A stretch of DNA of 64,000 nt from contig NZ_SJOO01000001.1 of NCBI RefSeq assembly GCF_004331265.1, positions 1-64,000 of the forward strand. Reading direction: 5' to 3'. Below the pieces are notes generated by a model, which saw only the letters and a program-made list of their open reading frames with translations, ran no database searches and was not told where the DNA came from. How positions within the stretch are numbered: position 1 is the first letter of the stretch; each line of letters begins with the position of its first letter. The stretch is from Enterobacter wuhouensis (GTDB taxonomy: Bacteria; Pseudomonadota; Gammaproteobacteria; Enterobacterales; Enterobacteriaceae). Both the position numbers and the translations under genes were made by a program. Shown here one piece after another: positions 43,458 through 50,827 of the stretch.

Positions 43458-44443
43458 AACCCCTCCATATAGGCCCGGATAAATTCAGTCGCTGCCTGTG
43501 CGTTTATGGCGTTACCGTAGCCTTTGAGTCGGCCGACGCGGTTGCTATTTGCCACTCTTGCCACCCCGGACTCGACTCGTCCCAGGCGCGCGGCAGCCCC
43601 ATCAACCAGCGGGAATGTGCCGGGTTCAACTGGACGCCATTTGCCATCTCGACATAAGAGCCAGTCCGCATCTCGCCAAAAACCGTTAACCTCAAGGGGC
43701 CGCATGTGTAAGCCTGCCTCGGCAGTTGGTCCAGCCGAACCTTCTCGTCCCGCTGCGCAGTCATTCCCGACGAGTCTTTCCAGTCGCGTGAAGTTGGCGT
43801 TACCCACCCGACAAATAAAGGAGCCGCCTGACCCAATGTCAGCCCGAAGCCGTTCCCATTCCCGTGGCTCGCTTTGCAGCGTTCCCGTCGCTCTATAAGT
43901 AGTTGCAGGTTTTTCGGCTCGAACTCGTTCGCCGCAGGAGTGGGCCACCCAATAAGCCCGCTCTCTGATGTGCGGCGCACCGATGCCCGCTGCCGCAAAC
44001 GGCACAAGCCCGAAGGCGTATTCCATTCCTTCCAGGTCAGCTTGTACAAGGTCGAACCATGCGTTAGCGTTACCTGCTGCAACCTGTTCGCCAAAGACAT
44101 GCTCAGGCCTGCGCTCGCTGATGAGGTGGAAGAAGTGGGGCCAAAGGTGCCGCTCGTCAGCAAACCCATCACCTTTGCCTGCCGCGCTGAAAGGCTGGCA
44201 CGGGCAGGAGCCTGTCCAGACTGGTTTATCGTCAGGCCATCCGGCGAGCCGCAGGGAATGAGACCAGACGCCAATTCCGGCAAAGAAGTGGCACTGCGTG
44301 AATCCTCGCAGGTCGTCAGGTGTGACATCTTCAATACTCCTTTCATCTACTTCACCGGGCGCGATATGACCGCCGGCGATCAGGTTACGCAGCCATTGCG
44401 CAGCGAACGGGTCGATTTCGTTGTAATAAGCTGCTGGCGTCAT
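43454..44443 (-). CDS. Phage DNA cytosine-C5 methyltransferase
   Basis: 329 residues. Motif I is FFAGIGVWSHSLRLAG, the catalytic Pro-Cys is in TGSCPCQPFSAAG, followed by ERRPEHVFGEQVA (motif VI-like), HIRERAYWVA (motif VIII) and the closing RLKGYGNAINAQAATEFIRAYM. It is orphan: no restriction gene is adjacent, so self-protection against host restriction is the probable use. The ATG at 44443 follows GGAGG and overlaps the adenine methyltransferase stop (ATGA). A second long frame lies within it (see next entry). Confidence 0.9.
   Translation of the reverse strand: MTPAAYYNEIDPFAAQWLRNLIAGGHIAPGEVDERSIEDVTPDDLRGFTQCHFFAGIGVWSHSLRLAGWPDDKPVWTGSCPCQPFSAAGKGDGFADERHLWPHFFHLISERRPEHVFGEQVAAGNANAWFDLVQADLEGMEYAFGLVPFAAAGIGAPHIRERAYWVAHSCGERVRAEKPATTYRATGTLQSEPREWERLRADIGSGGSFICRVGNANFTRLERLVGNDCAAGREGSAGPTAEAGLHMRPLEVNGFWRDADWLLCRDGKWRPVEPGTFPLVDGAAARLGRVESGVARVANSNRVGRLKGYGNAINAQAATEFIRAYMEGL
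43504..44328 (-). CDS. Nested same-strand frame inside the C5-methyltransferase gene
   Basis: An uninterrupted 274-codon frame lies wholly inside the methyltransferase gene, on the same strand but in a different frame. It begins MSHLTTCEDSRSATS and its ATG at 44328 is preceded by AAGGAG with an ideal 8-base gap. The product looks protein-like, with WPTP and WVTP repeats, GNGNGFGLTLGQ and NPAHSRWLMGLP, and I recall similar proteins annotated beside phage cytosine methyltransferases. It could be a real overprinted gene or an open shadow frame kept open by GC-rich codon bias. Confidence 0.45.
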   Translation of the reverse strand: MSHLTTCEDSRSATSLPELASGLIPCGSPDGLTINQSGQAPARASLSARQAKVMGLLTSGTFGPTSSTSSASAGLSMSLANRLQQVTLTHGSTLYKLTWKEWNTPSGLCRLRQRASVRRTSESGLIGWPTPAANEFEPKNLQLLIERRERCKASHGNGNGFGLTLGQAAPLFVGWVTPTSRDWKDSSGMTAQRDEKVRLDQLPRQAYTCGPLRLTVFGEMRTGSYVEMANGVQLNPAHSRWLMGLPRAWDESSPGWQEWQIATASADSKATVTP

Positions 44444-44991
44444 GCGGCCTCCCTGCGGGCGAGAAGTTTTGCCCCGAAAGCCATAAGCTCGTCCCGGTCC
44501 ACAGTTGCGAAGTGGCAGTGTGTACGCGGGTACGGTCGCCATATGATAAGCATACTGCCTTTGTTATTTCCGCTGACCGGTTTACCGGTGACCGGGTTGA
44601 TAAATGCCAGCCGCCCGGCGGTGATGAAGCGAACCTCGCTTGCGGTCTGGATCGCTTCTTTGAACCAGCCAACCGAAGTGTCTGCCGGTACCAGCATGAC
44701 CGTGCCGATTTGATTGGCGCTCTCGGCTGCAGCCTTTTTCACGAAAGGTGTGATGTCGCTGTAGGGAGGGTTAAGCCAGACGTTGCCTGGAATGCTCAGG
44801 TAATCAGCCCAGGGCGTTTCCAGCGTGTTCTGCTCGGCGGTGATGAACTTCCGGCACAGCGCGTTATGCGGCGCCGCGGCGGCATCCAGCTGGAAGCAAA
44901 ACTCAGCATCAAGGGAAGCGAAAAGAGCTGGTGGAGTGCGCCAGAGGTCGCGCTGATCCGCTGGCGTGTTGCTGCCGGTGTAATCAGTCAT
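44440..44991 (-). CDS. Phage DNA N6-adenine methyltransferase (Dam family)
   Basis: 183 residues, phage Dam-type: TPPALFASLDAEFCFQLDAAA near the N terminus and the catalytic motif NPPY in VWLNPPYSDI. Coupled by ATGA overlaps to the small DUF1317-like gene upstream and to the C5-methyltransferase downstream. Target site unknown. Confidence 0.88.
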   Translation of the reverse strand: MTDYTGSNTPADQRDLWRTPPALFASLDAEFCFQLDAAAAPHNALCRKFITAEQNTLETPWADYLSIPGNVWLNPPYSDITPFVKKAAAESANQIGTVMLVPADTSVGWFKEAIQTASEVRFITAGRLAFINPVTGKPVSGNNKGSMLIIWRPYPRTHCHFATVDRDELMAFGAKLLARREAA

Positions 44992-45140
44992 GCCGCCTCC
45001 TGCCTTTCCCTATATTCCTCACCGAGCCGCTGCGCCTTTAATGGATTGCTGACCACTTCACCCCATGGCATTAGCCAGCCGTTACCAATGAAGGGAAGGC
45101 ACAGTGTGCCAACCCTGATGTCGTCGTGAGCGTGAGTCAT
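44988..45140 (-). CDS. Lambda Orf61-like (DUF1317) small protein
   Basis: 50-residue protein beginning MTHAHDDIRVG and containing NPLKAQRLGEEY, clearly like lambda Orf61. Four-base ATGA overlaps on both sides confirm its place in the operon. Function unknown. Confidence 0.75.
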   Translation of the reverse strand: MTHAHDDIRVGTLCLPFIGNGWLMPWGEVVSNPLKAQRLGEEYRERQEAA

Positions 45141-45565
45141 AGGATGGACTCCATTTCGTCGATGTAGAGGCCCTGAGCAATCAGGCGGCGACGGCGGGCG
45201 GCACGCGCTATGCTCTCCTGCCGTCTACCTTCCTGCGATTGCTCAATGGCGCGCCGGGTGAACAGCCGCGATTTACCTTGTGGTGTTACGACCTTTGGCT
45301 TCGTGACCAGGTCGAATGTCCGGTCACAGATGCCGTCCTCGTTGAGCCATTTTTCCGACCCAACTATCTGCGCTATCTGCCCGGTGCCGCGGGTAATGCC
45401 GTTGGCCACCCGGTTAAACTCAATGAGCGTTACGCCAAACTTCTCTGCGATTTCGCTGCCGGTGACCGGGCGACCCCGCGTCTGAATCATCCAGATAACG
45501 CGTTCACGTAGGCCGGAGAATTGCCCGGTTCGCCCGGGCCTGCGATAGAAGGGTGTGCGTTTCAT
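45137..45565 (-). CDS. HTH-containing phage protein, unknown
   Basis: 142 basic residues with a probable helix-turn-helix (about 32-60, GRPVTGSEIAEKFGVTLIEFNRV) and an arginine-rich tail. It sits between exo and the Orf61-like gene with 4-base overlaps. Specific role not known. Confidence 0.65.
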   Translation of the reverse strand: MKRTPFYRRPGRTGQFSGLRERVIWMIQTRGRPVTGSEIAEKFGVTLIEFNRVANGITRGTGQIAQIVGSEKWLNEDGICDRTFDLVTKPKVVTPQGKSRLFTRRAIEQSQEGRRQESIARAARRRRLIAQGLYIDEMESIL

Positions 45566-46179
45566 GCTGCACCCTCTGTGATTTTCTGAATTTCAGATTC
45601 CAGATCTGCAATGAAGCTCTTAACCTCAGACTCGATTTCGCGCGCCAGCTCTTCATCGAAATGAATGCGCTTCTTGAAATAGGCGAGGTCAGGCGGCAGG
45701 CGATCATCGAAACTAACGAAATCACACCATTTCCGCCTGGTGCACATCATCTGCGCATGCATTTGCAGCATGTACTGGCGCTTTGGCTCGCCAGTTTTCA
45801 GCGTTTCAAGATGGGTCCAGGTGTTGGGGCATTTGATTTCGATAAGCCCGTCGTCGTTGACAAGTCCGTCCGGGCTGGCTGCGAATCCGGGTATGGTTGG
45901 GTGATCGATGAGTCCAACTTCAGTGATTGCCGCATCGAACTCATTCAGCGCGTACATTTCGCGCGCCACTGGCTCAAGTTCAGTGCCGCGCATCATCGCG
46001 GCATTCGAAAAACCTTCCTCCAGCTTCCCGGTCAGTCGTTGGCAAATCAGCTCGGCCATGTAGTTCTGGCGGCTGGTGGAGTAGCCCGACTTAGTCCGGG
46101 CCATGACATCAGCCAGTCGACTGGCTGTGACCTTGCCGCAGCGCGCAGCAAACCATTCAGGGGTGCGTTGCTCCATCAT
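45562..46179 (-). CDS. exo: YqaJ/lambda-Exo type exonuclease
   Basis: 205-residue recombination exonuclease resecting dsDNA ends 5' to 3'. PD-(D/E)xK-type residues: RGTELEPVAR, the aspartate in ASPDGLV and the E-x-K in LIEIKCPNTW. It overlaps bet by 4 bases, so exo and bet are made together as a Red-type pair. Confidence 0.92.
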   Translation of the reverse strand: MMEQRTPEWFAARCGKVTASRLADVMARTKSGYSTSRQNYMAELICQRLTGKLEEGFSNAAMMRGTELEPVAREMYALNEFDAAITEVGLIDHPTIPGFAASPDGLVNDDGLIEIKCPNTWTHLETLKTGEPKRQYMLQMHAQMMCTRRKWCDFVSFDDRLPPDLAYFKKRIHFDEELAREIESEVKSFIADLESEIQKITEGAA

Positions 46180-46922
46180 TCAGCCTCCGCATCTGCGACA
46201 TTGACAGGTTCGGCGTTGTCGACAGCAAGACTCATGTCATACATGCGTCGCTTCTCAACTGCGCCGATAACCTGCTTCTCTTCAGCACTCAGCGCCACCC
46301 AAAACTCCTGATACTTAACGGTTCCAAGGCGTGCAGCAGACTCACCTTTTGAAATCAGATCCGGGCGACGGCTATCTGATTCATGGCCCGCATGAACCTC
46401 TGCCGTTGTTCCTTCAATAACTCGCTCCGCCTCGTCCTGGTCGAAGATGCCAGCGAAACCAAAGGCCAGGCGCGCGCACTGGATAAGCGTCTTGTGGCGA
46501 AGCATGCGGGTAGGGTGGGACTGCCATGGCTGAGTGTTGCGTTTGCACTCGCCCATGTACTCGGTGACGATTGTCGGGTGCTTGCGGTCTTTGCGGTAAA
46601 TCTTGCAGGTGCACGCGCCTTCCTCTTTGTCGTAAGAGAACTCCATGCCGTCAAACTGAGGATGTTCGTTGATAATGCGAGCCCATCCATCAACGCCGAC
46701 GACCGGTACAATCCCACCTTTATCTGGGAATGCGTAAATCTCTTTGGTCCATGGGTTCAGGCCGTACTGGTTGGCGACGATCAGCAGGGCTGTGAATTGC
46801 TCGTCCGTGACGTTGCCACCTTTGAATGCTGTATTCTTCAGCGTATTCATCAGGTCTGTACCGGCATCCATGCCGAGACGTGCGGCCAGTTTCCCGGCCA
46901 TGGTGGAAAGTGCAGTACTCAT
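46176..46922 (-). CDS. bet: Bet (Red beta) single-strand annealing protein
   Basis: 248 residues of the RecT/Bet family: NQYGLNPWTKEIYAFPDKGGI, VDGWARIINEHPQFDGM and MLRHKTLIQCARLAFGFAG match lambda Bet closely. It anneals ssDNA left by Exo. Start 46922 gives MSTALS, the lambda-like N terminus; five extra upstream codons are possible but unneeded. Confidence 0.94.
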   Translation of the reverse strand: MSTALSTMAGKLAARLGMDAGTDLMNTLKNTAFKGGNVTDEQFTALLIVANQYGLNPWTKEIYAFPDKGGIVPVVGVDGWARIINEHPQFDGMEFSYDKEEGACTCKIYRKDRKHPTIVTEYMGECKRNTQPWQSHPTRMLRHKTLIQCARLAFGFAGIFDQDEAERVIEGTTAEVHAGHESDSRRPDLISKGESAARLGTVKYQEFWVALSAEEKQVIGAVEKRRMYDMSLAVDNAEPVNVADAEAE

Positions 46923-46940
46923 TGTTAAATCCCTCAAAAA

Positions 46941-47225
46941 TTAAAACGGGCAGCCGGTACGGTGGTCCCAGTCGTATTCCGCCTGGGCGTAAGCAACTGC
47001 CGAAATGAAATCGTTGTAGGCTTCGCCAGCTTTATCGCTGCGAAGTCCTTCGTATGGGCTGGAGTCAATCGGGACCGAGAAGTGGAAGAGGCCGGACGGC
47101 TCTTTTGGCATCATGTCGATGATTTGCTGCGCCCGGTCGTCGATCCACTTCTCTTTCTCGTCTGTGAGCTGCTGTTCAACCCAGCGCCGATCTTCGATTC
47201 GGTCGTAAGTGAAGTATGCGTTCAT
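46941..47225 (-). CDS. GamL-type host-nuclease inhibitor
   Basis: 94 residues starting MNAYFTYDRIEDRRWVEQ, which resembles the functional start of lambda Gam (MNAYYIQDRLEAQSW), then diverges. Position upstream of bet supports a RecBCD-inhibiting role. Similar proteins are called GamL. Inhibition itself is inferred. Confidence 0.72.
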   Translation of the reverse strand: MNAYFTYDRIEDRRWVEQQLTDEKEKWIDDRAQQIIDMMPKEPSGLFHFSVPIDSSPYEGLRSDKAGEAYNDFISAVAYAQAEYDWDHRTGCPF

Positions 47226-47297
47226 GGCTGAACTCCTGAAATTTGGATGTGCAGATCCCGCCCGCGTAATGCCAGGCCGATCGGTTGAATAGGGTGG

Positions 47298-47507
47298 TTA
47301 GTGCTGGATAGGGTTGCCGTGACCGTCCAGAAGGACGTCAATCACGCAGTCACTGAGGCGGATGATTTCTGCATCGGTGTGCAGGTACACCCATTTGCGC
47401 TCCTGAATGACTGCTGAGACGCGATAGGTGCGGCCTTCATGCATAGCCATCATGCCGGGCGTGACGCACTGGCGAATAAGCGGGGTGGTGCCGTAGTGGT
47501 GCATCAT
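47298..47507 (-). CDS. Small phage protein, unknown
   Basis: 69 residues, perhaps a small beta-rich fold (GRTYRVSAVIQERKWVYLHTD). Start overlaps the upstream gene in ATGA. Family not recognised. Confidence 0.55.
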   Translation of the reverse strand: MMHHYGTTPLIRQCVTPGMMAMHEGRTYRVSAVIQERKWVYLHTDAEIIRLSDCVIDVLLDGHGNPIQH

Positions 47508-47662
47508 ACCTTCACCTCAACCTGGTTCAGGAGTCCAGCGATATGCATCTGCCAGCGGTTAAGCTTCAGCTTTTCACGCGGTGCCGATACTGAAGTCAGC
47601 TGCCACTCGTTATCGTTGAGCTTTTTGGCGGTGTATTGTTTGCCGTTGTGGGTGACTGTCAT
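47504..47662 (-). CDS. Small phage protein, unknown
   Basis: 52 residues beginning MTVTHNGKQYTAKKLND. ATGA overlaps with both neighbours (47662/47659 and 47507/47504) support translation. Function unknown. Confidence 0.55.
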   Translation of the reverse strand: MTVTHNGKQYTAKKLNDNEWQLTSVSAPREKLKLNRWQMHIAGLLNQVEVKV

Positions 47663-47907
47663 GATGCCTCCCGCTTTTCTTTGATATCGGCGCGGAGGTG
47701 AATCTCTTTCCCATCAGCTGTCGGGAATATCAGGATGTCATCACGAACCGCGAGAAGATGGGCCACTGCAAATAGCGCCTCGTCTGTGACATCAAATTTC
47801 TCGCCGGTGAACTCACGAACGCCAGGCGCCAATTTGCTTGGCTTTGATCGACCCGCGAAAATTCGCTTCGTCAGGCCTGAAAAACCTACTGTGATTGGGT
47901 TGCTCAT
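47659..47907 (-). CDS. Small phage protein, unknown
   Basis: 82 residues, basic N-terminal half (GLTKRIFAGRSKPSKLAPG). AGAGGA before the start. First gene of the left operon after the tandem terminators, thus probably dependent on antitermination or on its own promoter. Confidence 0.58.
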   Translation of the reverse strand: MSNPITVGFSGLTKRIFAGRSKPSKLAPGVREFTGEKFDVTDEALFAVAHLLAVRDDILIFPTADGKEIHLRADIKEKREAS

Positions 47908-48030
47908 AAATCCTCTTGGCCTTATCGCGGCGAACGGAACGGTTAATACAAGACTTCTGCGCTAATGGGCGGTGGATGGCCGCCGGTTGTCATAACTAAG
48001 CCGCCTCGGTGAAGAGACTGAGGTATGAAA

Positions 48031-48053
48031 AAAGCCGCTGTTTAGGCGGCTTT
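48031..48053 (-). terminator. First of two tandem terminators
   Basis: Stem AAAGCCGC/GCGGCTTT, loop 7, followed by T6 on the minus strand. Confidence 0.7.
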
Positions 48054-48072
48054 GTATAATTGATGCAATAAA

Positions 48073-48092
48073 AAACCCGCAGATGCGGGTTT
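48073..48092 (-). terminator. Second of two tandem terminators
   Basis: Perfect stem AAACCCGC/GCGGGTTT with AGAT loop and T-run on the minus strand, directly after the lipoprotein gene at 48099. Confidence 0.8.
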
Positions 48093-48098
48093 GATTAT

Positions 48099-48467
48099 TT
48101 AATAGGGTTCGTAACCACCAGGCCTTGCTTCGGCTGATCTACCCCCACACGATGTGCCATCGGAGGCTATATCATTCGAGTATTCGCAATTACCTTTGTA
48201 TAAGGTTTGCGTTGTGCCAGTGCCATTTGCTCCGGCAGCCGCAGCTCCCACTACAACTGCGCCGACTGCAACGCCAGCTAGTACTTTACTGCCGATATCT
48301 CCCCAATCCGCATGCTCGTCATAAGATGAATCGTATGCAGATAATCGAGCATTACACTCATCAACCGATGCTCCTCCATCTCTGCAATTTTGATACATCA
48401 AATCATTGGTAGAGGAAGCGCATGCGCTGAGCGTGGAGATCATCAACGCGATAACAACGGGTTTCAT
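48099..48467 (-). CDS. Prophage lipoprotein with glycine-zipper-like helix
   Basis: 122 residues with a lipoprotein signal: lipobox LSAC with Cys16. A small-residue helix (VLAGVAVGAVVVGAAAAGANG, about 63-83) follows a cysteine-containing region. Position left of PL and before tandem terminators. Probably an envelope lysogenic-conversion factor; no family recognised. Confidence 0.62.
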   Translation of the reverse strand: MKPVVIALMISTLSACASSTNDLMYQNCRDGGASVDECNARLSAYDSSYDEHADWGDIGSKVLAGVAVGAVVVGAAAAGANGTGTTQTLYKGNCEYSNDIASDGTSCGGRSAEARPGGYEPY

Positions 48468-49011
48468 CAGTTAGCCATGTTAGTTTCAAAGTTAATTTAT
48501 GCATATTCTACATATCTCATTCAGCAATTAATTGATTTTGAGATGAGTTTTACAGCATATGATTGGAGTTTAAGGTGATTGTACAGATAGCAATGAGTTT
48601 GGGGTTAATTGCCTTAAATCATTGCTTACGCTCGAGTAACTCATCTGTTTCAATTTGCCGTATCGCAAATGGTGGGGGCGGTTAGCCGCTTGACCGAATT
48701 GATCAACTGCCCAAAAAGACTCTCTGATTCAGCCCAGCCCACTCAACTACGAATGGACTGGAATAAATCTGTTTGCGCTTCGCACCTCTCATCCCGCCAG
48801 TGTTGCCCGTTCCCACGCCTTTATCGCTCTCGCGAGGGGGTAGCCTCACACCGACCGGATCGCGCCCGGTGCTATGCCGAATTTGTACGTTGGGGTCTAA
48901 ACAGGATTACTGAGTGCTGTTCCGACTTAGCATATTGTTAAAAAGCAGGCGACTTGCTGTCCGCCGCTGGCTAACTTCGCTCAGCTGTCGATGTTTCGTT
49001 TCGATGGATTG

Positions 49012-49040
49012 ATAATAGCTATGAGTATTGTTTATAGCAA
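49012..49040 (-). promoter_or_regulatory. PL promoter
   Basis: On the minus strand: TTGCTA (-35, 49035-49040), 17-base spacer, TATTAT (-10, 49012-49017). It is built like PR (TTGCCT-17-TATTAT) and covered by operators. Confidence 0.75.
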
Positions 49041-49074
49041 TACGTATTGATATTAAATAATAGCAACCGCTATT
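49019..49074. promoter_or_regulatory. OL operator cluster
   Basis: Three operator-like sites: CTATGAGTATTG (49019-49030), the perfect palindrome CAATACGTATTG (49038-49049) and AATAGC-AACC-GCTATT (49059-49074). The first is the exact reverse complement of an OR site at 50549-50560. Confidence 0.7.
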
Positions 49075-49192
49075 AATGCATTGATAGCTAAAGGAATTTA
49101 ATTTGATATTTTTTCGTGTGAGTGAGATTCGGAGCGTGTTTTCACTGGGGCGGGAATTGCTGTGATAGGCGGGCTAGCTGCAGGCAATAAAA

Positions 49193-49214
49193 AACCCAGC
49201 GCTATGGCTGGGTT
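49193..49214 (-). terminator. Terminator of the repressor-lipoprotein unit
   Basis: Stem AACCCAGC/GCTGGGTT, loop 6, with T6 on the minus strand; 18 bases past the lipoprotein stop. Confidence 0.75.
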
Positions 49215-49231
49215 CTTCTCAACTGATAAAA

Positions 49232-49717
49232 TTATCGGGTAACCATTACCGTATTGTTCTGGCCTGCCTTTACTGACGCAGCGGACATCAGTGCACCGCC
49301 TTCAGTCACCAACCCGTAAGTGGATGGACGCATCCAGGTAACGGTGGTTTGAACGTAATATTCGCCAGGGGCAATGTTATCGAACTCAAACTTACCCTGG
49401 GCATCAGCAATGGTGACCTTCTCATACTTCGCGGCACGCATATCTTCTTTGTCGCAGCGGGTAAGCCCCATGCAGGTGGTGAACTGGAAATCGGTATAAG
49501 AGGTTTTTGGCATCAGGATCACCTGGCTGCCGGCCGCTACTTTTACGTCTCCGCCCATTGTCTTGAGGAAGGCCTGACCAGTCAGTTTCTCAGAGCCATC
49601 AAGCTTCAACTTGTCATACTCGGCCTGCGGGAACGGCGGGAGGTTTACTGGTTTAGGAATTGACATGCACCCAGAGAGAAGCGCAGCTGCTGTCGCTGCA
49701 ATAATTAACTTTTTCAT
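49232..49717 (-). CDS. cI-linked lipoprotein (rex position)
   Basis: 161-residue lipoprotein (lipobox LSGC, Cys17) with a beta-rich carboxypeptidase-regulatory-like part (ADAQGKFEFDNIAPGEYYVQT). It lies 37 bases after the repressor gene on the same strand, where lambda has rexAB, and is closed by its own terminator, so it should be expressed in the lysogen from PRM. Candidate lysogenic-conversion or exclusion factor; function unknown. Confidence 0.75.
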   Translation of the reverse strand: MKKLIIAATAAALLSGCMSIPKPVNLPPFPQAEYDKLKLDGSEKLTGQAFLKTMGGDVKVAAGSQVILMPKTSYTDFQFTTCMGLTRCDKEDMRAAKYEKVTIADAQGKFEFDNIAPGEYYVQTTVTWMRPSTYGLVTEGGALMSAASVKAGQNNTVMVTR

Positions 49718-49754
49718 GATAATCCTTGCTGTGAAAAGCCGTTAGGCAAAAATG

Positions 49755-50459
49755 TTAACCGTGTTTTCTGTATGTTTGAGGCATGCTGCCAATCACTTTA
49801 CCGAACACAAGTATCCTGTTCATTTCTTCTTTTTCAATAGGATCCCATGGGCGGTATGTCTGGTTGTCTGAAATGACCAGAAGCTTGTCTTTCATCTTTT
49901 GCAGGCGTTTAACGTGTGAGGTGTCGTCGTAGATGAAGGCGTAAATTCCATCGCCATCAAAGTGCTGAACGCTGATATCGACGAAGAGTAAGTCGCCTGG
50001 CTCAATCGTCCCGGACATGCTGTCACCGCGAACATTGATGATTCTGATCTGCTCCGCCTTCCTGCCATTGAACATCTGGCGAGCGTCTTCGACTGAATAT
50101 TCCACGGATCGTAGCACCTCTACAAATTCGCTATTGATGGCCCCTGGCCCAGCGCTTACGTAAAAGTCTAGCGCTTCAATGCGGAATGTGTCAGTAGGCC
50201 CAGGCTCGGTTTTTGGCTGCGAAATTGCGGGCGTTTGACCATCGTCACGCATTGGTCCAACTCCGGTTGAAAGCCACTCAGAGCGAACGCCAAGCGCATT
50301 GGCGATCTCAACGATTTTAGTTGAGCCGCGGGCATTGCCACTGGTCAGCCTCCAGATAGTGGGCTGAGCAACTCCAGACGCCTTAGCCAAAGCGCCCTGA
50401 GACATGCCAGATAGTTCCATCGCCTGATTAAGGCGTTCTGCAAGAGTTTCTTTTTTCAT
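49755..50459 (-). CDS. cI: CI-type repressor (HTH + S24 peptidase)
   Basis: 234 residues. N-terminal HTH (about 4-60: MSQGALAKASGVAQPTIWRL). The C-terminal LexA/S24 self-cleavage domain has the scissile Ala103-Gly104, nucleophile Ser147 (GDSMSG) and general base Lys184 (HVKRLQ). It should keep PL and PR silent and be inactivated by RecA after DNA damage. I chose ATG 50459; an earlier in-frame ATG at 50495 runs into the operators. Confidence 0.93.
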   Translation of the reverse strand: MKKETLAERLNQAMELSGMSQGALAKASGVAQPTIWRLTSGNARGSTKIVEIANALGVRSEWLSTGVGPMRDDGQTPAISQPKTEPGPTDTFRIEALDFYVSAGPGAINSEFVEVLRSVEYSVEDARQMFNGRKAEQIRIINVRGDSMSGTIEPGDLLFVDISVQHFDGDGIYAFIYDDTSHVKRLQKMKDKLLVISDNQTYRPWDPIEKEEMNRILVFGKVIGSMPQTYRKHG

Positions 50460-50471
50460 GACTTTAAATTT

Positions 50472-50560
50472 ATACGCTTGCGTATTGATGGTCAAAACAC
50501 GTTTAGCTATTGCCTAAACCAATACGCATTGCTATTATCAATTTACACCAATACTCATAG
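50472..50560. promoter_or_regulatory. OR operator cluster
   Basis: ATACGC-TT-GCGTAT (50472-50485, perfect palindrome), AATACGCATTG with flanking CTATT (50521-50536) and CAATACTCATAG (50549-50560), between cI and cro. Confidence 0.7.
50510..50538 (+). promoter_or_regulatory. PR promoter
   Basis: TTGCCT (-35, 50510-50515), 17-base spacer, TATTAT (-10, 50533-50538), driving cro and the right operon. Confidence 0.78.
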
Positions 50561-50570
50561 GAATTGGAAT

Positions 50571-50798
50571 ATGACGAACAAAACCATCCAGCGCGCCATT
50601 GATATCGCTGGTAGCCAGAAGAAATTAGCCGACCTGTGCGGCGTGGCGCAGCCGACGGTATGGCGCTGGTTGCACGGTGGCGGCATTGATGCCCGCTACG
50701 TAATGAAGATTGTCACTGCAACCAACGGCAAGCTTAAACCAGCAGATATCCGTCCAGATCTCGCCCAGTTGCTTGGGGCGAATAACACAGCCGCTTAA
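50571..50798 (+). CDS. YdaS-type Cro regulator
   Basis: 75-residue HTH protein (QKKLADLCGVAQPTVWRWLHGG) of the YdaS/Cro group, first gene behind PR. It should bind the OR/OL sites and lower repressor synthesis in lytic growth. Confidence 0.85.
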   Translation: MTNKTIQRAIDIAGSQKKLADLCGVAQPTVWRWLHGGGIDARYVMKIVTATNGKLKPADIRPDLAQLLGANNTAA

Positions 50799-50827
50799 CG
50801 GCGGCCCAAACAACGAAAGGGAAAGCA

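Larger units (their letters stand above)
48468..49192. promoter_or_regulatory. Gene-poor PL/OL leader region with boxA-like element
   Basis: 725 bases with no convincing gene. It holds PL and OL (49012-49074). About 60 bases downstream of PL on the minus strand is TGCTTTTTAACAA (48935-48947), one base from the rrn boxA TGCTCTTTAACAA, preceded by a small stem (48948-48965). The remainder is rich in potential stems. No N-type antiterminator gene is seen. Confidence 0.5.

Noticed and set aside
48669..48941. 90-codon plus-strand ORF in the PL leader region
   Set aside because: Cys/Arg/Ser-rich, no RBS, opposite to the PL transcript. It remains the only ORF over 60 codons there, so I left the region as non-coding control DNA.
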